Shown here in pieces: positions 24,811 through 31,602 of a DNA stretch of 43,119 bases. A model generated the notes under the pieces. It saw nothing but the letters and a program-made list of their open reading frames with translations, had not been told where the DNA came from and did not search any database. Position 1 is the first letter of the stretch. Every line of letters begins with the position of its first letter. The stretch is taken from NCBI GenBank assembly GCA_008711135.1, contig VUAW01000024.1, positions 1-43,119 on the forward strand, given 5' to 3'. The stretch is from Rhodobacteraceae bacterium LNNU 3342. GTDB lineage: Bacteria; Pseudomonadota; Alphaproteobacteria; Rhodobacterales; Rhodobacteraceae. Made by a program: the position numbers and the translations under genes.

Positions 24811-25719
24811 ATGGACCGACCGAACCTTCCACTGAACGGGCTTCGCGCGTTCGAGGTCGCCGCGCGGCAAGGCAGCTTCACCCGCGCCGCCATCGAGCTT
24901 CGCGTGACACAGGCCGCCGTCAGCCAGCAGATCCAGCGGCTTGAAGATCTGCTGGGGCACCGGCTGTTCACGCGGGCATCCACCGGGTTGATACTCACCG
25001 ACATCGGCGCCGCCCTGCACCCGGTCCTGACCCGCACCTTCGACGAGATGGGCGAGGCGCTCGACCGGTTCCAGGGCGGGCGCTATCGGGAAACGCTGCA
25101 TCTTGGTGTTGTCACCACCTTCGCGACCGGCTGGCTGATCCCGCGTCTGCCCGCGTTCGAGACCGCCCACCCCGGCATCAGCCTGCGCATCTTCACCCAC
25201 AACAACCGGATCGACATTGCCAAGGAAGGCCTGCACATGGCCATCCGGTTCGGCGACCGCTCTGCATGGCCGTGGCTAGAGGCCGAGGCCCTGACAGAAG
25301 CCCCGCTGACACCCCTTTGCGCGCCGGAACTTCTGCCACGCCTGCGTGTCCCGCAGGACCTGGTGGGGCAGCGGCTGCTGCGCTCCTATCGCGGCGATGA
25401 ATGGGAGGCATGGTTTGCGGCTGCCGGCGCCATCTGTCCTCCACTGGAGGGTCCGGTACTGGACAGTTCGGTGGCGATGGCGGAACTTGCTGCAGCGGGC
25501 CTCGGGGTGGCGCTGCTTCCGGCCCCGATGTTTGTGCGCCAGTTGAAGTCCGGCGCGCTGGTGCGTCCCTTCGCGACCGAGGTGGGCGCCGGACGCTACT
25601 GGCTGACATGGCCGCGCGGCAAGACCCTGACGCCGGCGATGGAGCAGGTCAGGGACTGGCTGACAGGCGGCGTGGACAGGGCGCCGCCGCAGGATGCGCC
25701 TTCTCCGTCCGCACGATGA
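24811..25719 (+). CDS. ampR: LysR-type regulator of AmpR type
   Basis: The 302-residue protein has the N-terminal winged helix (PLNGLRAFEVAARQGSFTRA, then VTQAAVSQQIQRLE) and an effector domain. Several segments are AmpR-specific: IGAALHPVLTRTFDEM, THNNRIDIAKEGLHMAIRFG, APLTPLCAPELL, LLRSYRGDEWEAWFAAAG and GRYWLTWPRG align with the corresponding parts of enterobacterial AmpR. AmpR proteins sense muropeptides and activate the divergent beta-lactamase gene when the cell wall is disturbed. Its position 181 bases from a divergent class A bla gene fits this. No ampG/ampD partner is in the window. Confidence 0.87.
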   Translation: MDRPNLPLNGLRAFEVAARQGSFTRAAIELRVTQAAVSQQIQRLEDLLGHRLFTRASTGLILTDIGAALHPVLTRTFDEMGEALDRFQGGRYRETLHLGVVTTFATGWLIPRLPAFETAHPGISLRIFTHNNRIDIAKEGLHMAIRFGDRSAWPWLEAEALTEAPLTPLCAPELLPRLRVPQDLVGQRLLRSYRGDEWEAWFAAAGAICPPLEGPVLDSSVAMAELAAAGLGVALLPAPMFVRQLKSGALVRPFATEVGAGRYWLTWPRGKTLTPAMEQVRDWLTGGVDRAPPQDAPSPSAR

Positions 25720-26025
25720 GCCGCCACCAGCACATGCTCGGCACGCCCTTGGGCCACACGCTGCGATGCCTGCAGCACTCGCGCTTCCGCGCCGCCTTTT
25801 CGGACATCCGAGCGAATAGCCGCTCCCACCTTCTGCTTTTTCCCACGGGCCTCTTATAACCGTCATGATTCCAGTTTATGTTGCACTGCAGCATGACATT
25901 CGACGAGTCCTCTTCGGATGATCGTGCGAGAGCTTCTTTGAGCGACCTGCGCTGACGTCCCTGCACTTCGGCAGGGCTTCGTCGCTGGCTTCGGGTTCAA
26001 AGCAGTGTACAAGGAAGATATTCCT
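25720..26025. other. Intergenic stretch
   Basis: No gene recognised; only antisense or chance frames. AAGGAAG at about 26013 is the ribosome site for the following gene. The promoter of that gene should lie here; no clear motif was seen. Confidence 0.4.
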
Positions 26026-27150
26026 ATGACTCTCCGCCAGACAATCCAGGCCGCTCCTGAAAAGGCCGCCGACTTGATCAAGAAACTGTCCGCGACCTCG
26101 AACCAAGCGGTGAAAACCCGCGAGAACCTGTTCGCGGAATTGAATGATGAACTCGCCCGCTATGTCGAGATCGAGGAGCAGCACCTTCTGCCGCTGCTCC
26201 GGAAGCATCCTGAAACCAAGGATCTGGCCGTGGATGCCCTGAAGGGAAACAAGGACCTGCGCGTTTCTCTTGAGAAGCTCTCCGGGCTCCCCAAGGACAA
26301 TGACGCGTTTCTTGCCGCGCTTGCCGATCTGAACAAGGGCTTCCAGCAGCACGTTCGCAACGAGCGCAAGGAGCTTCTCCCTGCGGTCCTGAAGGTGCTC
26401 AGCGACGAAGAGGCAGCCACCGTGGCGGCCAAGATCGAGGGTGCCGTCGAAGGCGCCGAGCAAGCAAAGCGTGACGAGAAGCGCGAGCAGGCGGCAGAGG
26501 CCAAGCGCCGGGCCGAGGAGGCGGAGCAAGCCGCAGCGGCCGAGCGCGCAGCGGTTGCAGAGGCCGAAAAGGCCAAGCGTGACGAGAAGCGCGAGCAGGC
26601 AGCACAGGCCAAGCGCATGGCCGAGGAGGCGGAACAAGCCGCCGCAGCCGAGCGCGCCGCCGCCCGCGCCGAAAAGGAAGCAGAGCGTGCCGCGCAGGAG
26701 GCCACCAGAAAAGTGGTCAATGTCATGGAACGTGGCGCAACCGCAGCACAGGACCGCGTCCGCCAAGTGAGCGAAACGCTTACCGAGCGGGCGCAGAACG
26801 TCGCCTCGGATACCCGTGAGGCGCTGACGATCTACAGCGACTCGGCCCAGAAGATGGCCAACGACATCCAGGTTGTCACGCGGTCGTCAGGGGCCTCGGT
26901 GCAGGCGGTATCGGACGCGGCCTCCGCCTGGATGGAGTGGCTCGGCAAGGCCTCTCGCGCCAATGCCGAAATCTCTCAGCAGATGATCCGTGCCAAGACG
27001 TTCAAGGCGCTGGCAGAGGCTCAGCGGGAATACGCCACCACTGCGATGCAGAACTGGATGGACTACCGCAGCCTGATGTTCCAGATCGCGCAGCGCAGCT
27101 CCAAGCAAGCCATGAGCGCGGCGGATGGACGTCTGAGCGACGCAGCCTGA
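26026..27150 (+). CDS. Hemerythrin-like / coiled-coil / phasin-like fusion protein
   Basis: About 374 residues in three parts. Residues 1-135 form a four-helix bundle with hemerythrin (HHE) character: ELARYVEIEEQHLLPLLRKH and GFQQHVRNERKELLPAVLKV carry the HxxxE-like residues, but several usual His ligands are missing, so iron binding is uncertain. Residues about 140-230 are a highly charged Ala/Glu/Lys/Arg coiled coil made of two 36-residue repeats. Residues about 235-360 resemble a phasin: long amphipathic helices with AREALTIYSDSA-type text, WMEWLGKASRANAEISQQM and NWMDYRSLMFQIAQRSSKQ. Phasins coat polyhydroxyalkanoate granules. AAGGAAG lies upstream; the GTG at 26005 is a weaker start. 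A strong terminator follows. Confidence 0.72.
   Translation: MTLRQTIQAAPEKAADLIKKLSATSNQAVKTRENLFAELNDELARYVEIEEQHLLPLLRKHPETKDLAVDALKGNKDLRVSLEKLSGLPKDNDAFLAALADLNKGFQQHVRNERKELLPAVLKVLSDEEAATVAAKIEGAVEGAEQAKRDEKREQAAEAKRRAEEAEQAAAAERAAVAEAEKAKRDEKREQAAQAKRMAEEAEQAAAAERAAARAEKEAERAAQEATRKVVNVMERGATAAQDRVRQVSETLTERAQNVASDTREALTIYSDSAQKMANDIQVVTRSSGASVQAVSDAASAWMEWLGKASRANAEISQQMIRAKTFKALAEAQREYATTAMQNWMDYRSLMFQIAQRSSKQAMSAADGRLSDAA
26467..26658 (+). repeat. 108-bp direct repeat inside the coiled-coil segment
   Basis: AAGCGTGACGAGAAGCGCGA begins at 26467 and again at 26575, and the similarity continues for about 84 bases in each copy, through GCCGAGCGCGC. The unit of 108 bases codes for 36 residues, so duplication keeps the frame. 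Differences between copies are few and mostly single bases, pointing to a fairly recent duplication. Confidence 0.85.
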
Positions 27151-27177
27151 CGGAACGATCCGTCATCTTGCAAAGGG

Positions 27178-27207
27178 GGCGCCGCTGCAACATAGAGCAG
27201 CGGCGCC
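27178..27207 (+). terminator. Stem-loop terminator after the phasin-like fusion gene
   Basis: Perfect 10-base arms GGCGCCGCTG and CAGCGGCGCC enclose a 10-base loop, 28 bases after the stop codon. Only a short T-run (ACTTT) follows, so it may be a factor-independent terminator of modest strength or an mRNA-stabilising stem. Confidence 0.7.
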
Positions 27208-27292
27208 GCACTTTCACGGACCCTACACACGGACAGAACGATCATGCATGTCGTCCCGTCCACGCTATTTGATCCAAAAGGATAGACTGAAG

Positions 27293-27742
27293 ATGGCCGG
27301 AACGAACATTTGGGCCGAGTTGGCAAAGGCCGGCTCTGGCATGGTGAATACAGGTTTCCAGGCGAGCGAGATGATGGTCGCCTCCAGCAGCGTCGTCGGC
27401 GCGCGGATGACCATCATGGGCAAGGCCGCTCTCCGCCCGTTGGAGGGCGACTACGTGGAACTCAGCGACATGGTGCACGAGAAGGTGGTCGCCATCTCGA
27501 AGGTCAACCAGGCCCTCGTCAACCAATGGTCCGTGATGATCGCCGATGCCACCGAGCAGGCATGCCACCTGACCAGCGTCATGTTCGGCGGACGTCCCCT
27601 GAACCCCACCGAACTGTCCGAACTTGCCGAGCGCTGGATGGCGCACGGGACGCGCATGATCACCGGCGCGATGGATGTTGGAGGGCTGGCCCTGGCGCCC
27701 GTTCATCAACAAGCCACAGCCAACGCGCGGCGACTGGGCTAG
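27293..27742 (+). CDS. Phasin-like protein
   Basis: The 149-residue protein is helical and hydrophobic-amphipathic, with MAGTNIWAELAKAGSGMVNT, FQASEMMVASSSVVGARM, ELSDMVHEKVVAISKVNQ and LAERWMAHGTRMITGAMDVG. It lacks a signal peptide and resembles phasin-family granule proteins, though the match is by general character. I chose the ATG at 27293 over a frame start at 27248; AAAGGATAG upstream is a weak ribosome site. Its stop abuts the start of a truncated TRAP gene, so the 3' end may be at a recombination point. Together with the preceding fusion protein it hints at polyhydroxyalkanoate granules. Confidence 0.55.
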   Translation: MAGTNIWAELAKAGSGMVNTGFQASEMMVASSSVVGARMTIMGKAALRPLEGDYVELSDMVHEKVVAISKVNQALVNQWSVMIADATEQACHLTSVMFGGRPLNPTELSELAERWMAHGTRMITGAMDVGGLALAPVHQQATANARRLG

Positions 27743-28300
27743 GTCGGCGCGTACCGGACCTCCGGCCGCATCAAGGCGCCTCAGCAGATGGAGGCGATCC
27801 ACCGCGGCCAGGCTGACTGCTCCTTTGCCGCGCCCGAATGGCTGGCCGCCTTCAGCCTTGCCGACGTCGCCCGCACCATCGTGGACGTGCCCATCGGCTC
27901 GCAATTTGCGGTTTCGGTCATGACCTTCAACAAGGACCGCTGGGACGGCCTGTCCGACACCACCCGTGAGGCGTTCCTGCGCAACATGCCGGTCGCCCTC
28001 GCCTCGATCATCGACGCCTATGTCGAACGCGAGGAGAAAGCCGTGGCCGAGGCCCACGAGGCCGGCGTGACCTTCACCGAACTGGACGGCGAATATGCCG
28101 CCAAGTTCGACGAGTTCATGAAGGAATACCACGACCAGGTCCTGCGCGACGCCGCCACCCGCGGCATCGAAAACCCAGAGGAAATCGTGGACGCCTTCCT
28201 CGCCAACCTCGAAAAATGGGAAAACCTGGTGCAGACCGAGGGCACCGAAAACTACGCCGACCTGCTGTGGCAGGAAGTGTTCTCCAAGGTCGAGGGCTGA
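27743..28300 (+). pseudogene. TRAP transporter binding protein (DctP family), C-terminal part only
   Basis: The frame opens directly after the TAG of the preceding gene and reads AYRTSGRIKAPQQMEAIHRG, ADCSFAAPEWLAAFSLADVA, PIGSQFAVSVMTFNKDRWDGL and ALASIIDAYVEREEKAVAEA, matching the second half of DctP-family solute receptors. The N-terminal half and the signal peptide are missing, so the product, if made from the ATG at 27788, would be cytoplasmic and non-functional. The gene ends 2 bases before the next start, suggesting an original operon with the two genes that follow and loss of the TRAP membrane genes. Confidence 0.72.
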
Positions 28301-28302
28301 GG

Positions 28303-28749
28303 GTGGTCTACCGGCTTCCATCACCGCTTCCCCTGTCAGCGGCATCGACAATCGTCGATGCCGCGCTGGCCGAGGGCAGATCCCGCAACCTACTGCCGCT
28401 TTCAGTCGTCGTGCTTGACGCGGGCGGCCACCTCATCGCGATGAAGCGCGAAGACGGCTGCGGCATCGTCCGCACCGACGTGGCCATCGGCAAGGCCTGG
28501 GGCTCGCTCGGCATGGGCATCCCGGCCCGCACCATCAACGAACGCATGAGCGGCAACCTCGGCTTCCTTGCCGGGCTCATCTCCGTATCCGACGGTCGGA
28601 TGGCCCCCAATGCCGGGGGCGTCCTGATCCTCGACGCGCAGGACATGGTCCTGGGCGCGGTGGGCATCAGCGGCGACACCGGCGACAACGACGAACTTTG
28701 CGCCATCGCGGCAATCCGTGCCGCGGGCTTTGGCTCTTCCCCTTCCTGA
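28303..28749 (+). CDS. GlcG/HbpS family (DUF336) haem-degrading-like protein
   Basis: The 148-residue protein has the family pattern: SAASTIVDAALAEGRSRNLL, VVVLDAGGHLIAMKREDG, DVAIGKAWGSLGMGIPAR, then APNAGGVLILDA and GAVGISGDTGDNDELCAIAA. GlcG/HbpS proteins bind haem, cobalamin or small acids, and often accompany dehydrogenases and TRAP genes; the exact role here is unknown. The GTG at 28303 lies 2 bases after the TRAP fragment's stop and is the most likely start. It precedes the aldehyde dehydrogenase by 31 bases, an operon spacing. Confidence 0.83.
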   Translation: MVYRLPSPLPLSAASTIVDAALAEGRSRNLLPLSVVVLDAGGHLIAMKREDGCGIVRTDVAIGKAWGSLGMGIPARTINERMSGNLGFLAGLISVSDGRMAPNAGGVLILDAQDMVLGAVGISGDTGDNDELCAIAAIRAAGFGSSPS

Positions 28750-28780
28750 ACGCGGCCCCGATCCGTGAGTGGAGACTGAA

Positions 28781-30226
28781 ATGGATACCCAACTTTTCAT
28801 CAACGGCGAGGACTTCGCCGCCAATGACGGCGCGACCTTCGAACGCCTCGACCCCGTCACCGGCCAAACCGCATCCCGCGCCGCCGCCGCCAAGAAACCC
28901 GACGTGGATCGTGCGGTCGAATCCGCCGCCGCCGCCTTCCCCGCCTGGTCGAAAACCGGACCTTCCGAACGGCGCAAGATCCTGAACAAGGCCGCCGACC
29001 TGATGGAGGCCCGCACCAAGGACTTCATCGACGCCGGCATCCCCGAAACCGGCGCGACCGGCCCGTGGATCGGCTTCAACGTGATGTTCGCCGCCAAGAT
29101 CCTGCGCGAAGCCGCCGCCAGCACCACCCAGATCAAGGGTGAAGTCATCCCCTCCGACAAGCCCGGCACGCTGGCCATGGCCTACCGGCAGCCCGTCGGC
29201 GTGATCGTGGGCATGGCCCCGTGGAACGCGCCCGTCATTCTCGGCGTCCGCGCGGTCGCCATGCCCATCGCCTGCGGCAACACCGTCGTCCTCAAGGCGT
29301 CGGAAATGTGCCCGCGCCTGCACCAGATGATCGGGCAGGTCATGTCTGACGCGGGCCTTCCCGCAGGCGTGCTCAACGTCGTCAGCCATTCCGCAGCCGA
29401 CGCGCCAGAGGTTGTCACCGCCCTGATCGCCCACCCGGCGGTCAAGCGCATCAACTTCACCGGCTCGACCCGCGTCGGCCGCATCGTGGCGATGGAGGCC
29501 GCCAAGCACCTCAAACCCGTGCTGCTGGAACTGGGCGGCAAAGCGCCGCTGGTGGTGCTGGACGACGCAGACCTTGATGCCGCCGTGAACGCCGCCGCCT
29601 TTGGCGCCTTCATGAACCAGGGCCAGATCTGCATGTCCACCGAACGCATCATCGTCGATGAAAAGGTGGCCGACGCCTTTGTCGAAAAGTTCACCGCCAA
29701 GGCCGCCGCCCTGCCCTTCGGCGACCCGCGCAACCCGGTGGTTCTGGGCGCCGTCGTGGCACGCGACACCGTCACCAAGATCGACGGGCTTGTGCAGGAC
29801 GCGGTCGAGAAAGGTGCAACCGTCACCACCGGCGGCGCCACCGACAGCGCGATCATGCCCGCCACCATCGTCGACAACGTGCGGCCGGACATGAAGCTCT
29901 TCCGCGATGAATCCTTCGGCCCCGTCGTCTGCGTCATCCGCGCCCGCGATGCCGACCACGCGGTGGAACTGGCCAACGACACGGAATACGGCCTGTCCTC
30001 GGCAGTCTTCAGCCGCGACATCACCCGCGCGATGGACATCGCCCGCCGCATCGACGCCGGGATCTGCCACATCAACGGCCCCACCGTGGGGGATGAGGCG
30101 CAGATGCCCTTCGGCGGCACCAAAGCGTCTGGCTATGGCCGTTTCGGCGGAAGCGCCGGGATCAACGAGTTCACCGAACTCCGCTGGATCACGATCGAGG
30201 ACCCGAACCAGCACTACCCGTTCTGA
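28781..30226 (+). CDS. NAD-dependent aldehyde dehydrogenase (salicylaldehyde/vanillin dehydrogenase-like)
   Basis: The 481-residue enzyme has the full aldehyde dehydrogenase fold: APWNAPVILGVRAVAMPIAC and VVLKASEMCPRLH (cofactor region), FTGSTRVGRIVA, LELGGKAPLVVLDDADLDAA with the general-base Glu, and the nucleophile Cys in NQGQICMSTERIIVDE. The ICMSTERI context resembles salicylaldehyde, benzaldehyde and vanillin dehydrogenases. It oxidises an aldehyde to its acid in the cytoplasm. GGAG lies 7 bases before the ATG at 28781. Likely co-transcribed with the GlcG-like gene and, formerly, a TRAP importer, suggesting uptake and oxidation of an aromatic or small aldehyde. Confidence 0.9.
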   Translation: MDTQLFINGEDFAANDGATFERLDPVTGQTASRAAAAKKPDVDRAVESAAAAFPAWSKTGPSERRKILNKAADLMEARTKDFIDAGIPETGATGPWIGFNVMFAAKILREAAASTTQIKGEVIPSDKPGTLAMAYRQPVGVIVGMAPWNAPVILGVRAVAMPIACGNTVVLKASEMCPRLHQMIGQVMSDAGLPAGVLNVVSHSAADAPEVVTALIAHPAVKRINFTGSTRVGRIVAMEAAKHLKPVLLELGGKAPLVVLDDADLDAAVNAAAFGAFMNQGQICMSTERIIVDEKVADAFVEKFTAKAAALPFGDPRNPVVLGAVVARDTVTKIDGLVQDAVEKGATVTTGGATDSAIMPATIVDNVRPDMKLFRDESFGPVVCVIRARDADHAVELANDTEYGLSSAVFSRDITRAMDIARRIDAGICHINGPTVGDEAQMPFGGTKASGYGRFGGSAGINEFTELRWITIEDPNQHYPF

Positions 30227-30235
30227 CCTGTCGCA

Positions 30236-30301
30236 CCTGCGCGGGTCCCTCGCGCAGGATCGCTGCCGACCCGGTTGGTGAGCTACATCCCCAACCGGGT
30301 C
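30236..30301. terminator. Two tandem stem-loops between convergent genes
   Basis: The first has arms CCTGCGCG and CGCGCAGG (30236-30243, 30251-30258) with a 7-base loop. The second has arms GACCCGGTTGG and CCAACCGGGTC (30268-30278, 30291-30301) with a 12-base loop. Both stems are perfect. They lie between the stop of the aldehyde dehydrogenase and the convergent hydrolase. There is no T-run, so termination may need help or the stems may protect mRNA ends. Confidence 0.6.
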
Positions 30302-30363
30302 TACCAAGCGCAAGGTGTCGGCCAGCCGCAAGGGCGGTGACTGGCCCCACCGCAACTGGTGGG

Positions 30364-31260
30364 TCAGTTGTTCAGGAAGGTCAGGATATCCGCGCCGACC
30401 TCTTCCGGGATCTCCCAGAACATGTTGTGACCATAGCCTTCATAGGTGACGTGTGCGGCGTCTGGCATGATTTCCTGTATGTGCGCCTGGCTCTGCGCTT
30501 CGAAGAACCCATCCTGATCACCCCAAAGGATCAGGGTCGGCGCCGTTATCCGCGCGGCCGCCTGCGTCCAGTCGGTAAGCGTAAGGGCGCGAAGCACCCC
30601 CATCCACGTCACTTCAGGCGCCGCAGCGCTCTCTGCCCGCTCCCGGCTAAGGAAATCCTCATCAACCGGGTGAGGGTTCCAGTACCAACTCATCACGAAC
30701 TCGCCGTCCGGGTCGATCGGGCGCTCCAACTGCGGGACGTTTTCCCAAAGCCAGCCGGTCGCGCCCTCTGGCATGCTGGCCGCGGTAGAAATCAGAACGA
30801 GCTTGTCCACCCGCGTTGGGTAATAGGCCGCAAGCGTCGCAGCCGTCATCGAGCCGAGCGAATGGCCAACCACATCGGCCGTCTCGATGTCAAGCGCCTC
30901 CATCAGCGCATCGACATCCGAAGCAAGCGAGTCGAGCCCATAGCAGCAGGCAGGCGCGTCGCTGCTACCATGCCCGCGCAGGTCAAACGCAATCAGCCGG
31001 CGATCTTCGAGATGGGGCGCCAAAAGCGACCAGCTCCGGGAATTATCGGTATAGCCGTGCAAGAGCACGATCGGCTGCCCCTCCGCTGGCCCCATCTCGA
31101 CATAGGCAAAGGTAAGGCCCTCGTCTGTCGTCACCGTTTGCTTGGCGCCGGCCCACTCTTCCTGTGTCGGAATGGCTCGCACTTCAGCGGCTGCGGGCGC
31201 CGTGGCAACCAGCACGGCAGCCATAACGGAGGCAAACGGTTTCAAGTAGTTCCAGGACAA
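30364..31260 (-). CDS. Exported alpha/beta hydrolase
   Basis: About 298 residues, with a signal segment (NYLKPFASVMAAVLVATAPA) and the classic fold: LLHGYTDNSRSW for the oxyanion hole, FDLRGHGSSDAP, VGHSLGSMTAAT with the Ser nucleophile, LWGDQDGFF with the Asp, and GYGHNMFWE with the His. It should act on esters or related bonds in the periplasm; the substrate is unknown. The start is uncertain: TTG at 31260 follows GGGGGG, an earlier TTG exists at 31275, and the first ATG at 31224 would shorten the signal peptide. A perfect palindrome lies just upstream, so a repressor probably controls it. Confidence 0.8.
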   Translation of the reverse strand: MSWNYLKPFASVMAAVLVATAPAAAEVRAIPTQEEWAGAKQTVTTDEGLTFAYVEMGPAEGQPIVLLHGYTDNSRSWSLLAPHLEDRRLIAFDLRGHGSSDAPACCYGLDSLASDVDALMEALDIETADVVGHSLGSMTAATLAAYYPTRVDKLVLISTAASMPEGATGWLWENVPQLERPIDPDGEFVMSWYWNPHPVDEDFLSRERAESAAAPEVTWMGVLRALTLTDWTQAAARITAPTLILWGDQDGFFEAQSQAHIQEIMPDAAHVTYEGYGHNMFWEIPEEVGADILTFLNN

Positions 31261-31283
31261 CGCGGGACCCCCCAATGTTTTTT

Positions 31284-31301
31284 TAATTGACGGGTCAATT
31301 A
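31284..31301 (-). promoter_or_regulatory. Operator-like palindrome before the hydrolase gene
   Basis: Arms TAATTGAC and GTCAATTA around GG form a perfect 18-base palindrome. It overlaps a possible -35 TTGACT on the minus strand, so a bound protein would block transcription. The TTGAC..GTCAA form is common for TetR-family operators. The regulator is not identified; no regulator gene is adjacent. Confidence 0.65.
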
Positions 31302-31602
31302 GTCAAAGCGGCCCGCCCTGTGTCAAGGAACAACCACAACATCTTCTTGACCATCCACTCCAGCGGTCCCAGTTCCCCCGCGAACGCCAGCAGAGATCAT
31401 GCGCCTGCAGGAAACAACCTCTCCCTCCCGCAAAGCGGCTTGTGGATACCTCGCTCCGACTCTTCGGAACACGAAGACGCGCGTGGCGCCCCGCGAAGGT
31501 TGCCTTCGAGCCAGCAAAGGGTTGTCACCTCCCCGGAACCCTCCCGCCTTTCATAGGGCGGGAGAAGAAGCGCCTCGTTCACCCAACAGGTCTGCAGTGG
31601 CG
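31302..31602. other. Intergenic stretch
   Basis: It separates the 3' end of the sulfatase gene from the promoter of the hydrolase gene, both on the minus strand. Only chance frames are present and no terminator-like stem was evident. Confidence 0.4.

Noticed and set aside
28667-30355. Minus-strand open frame of 562 codons
   Set aside because: It is antisense to the aldehyde dehydrogenase and its translation is a Gly/His/Asp-rich shadow without domains.
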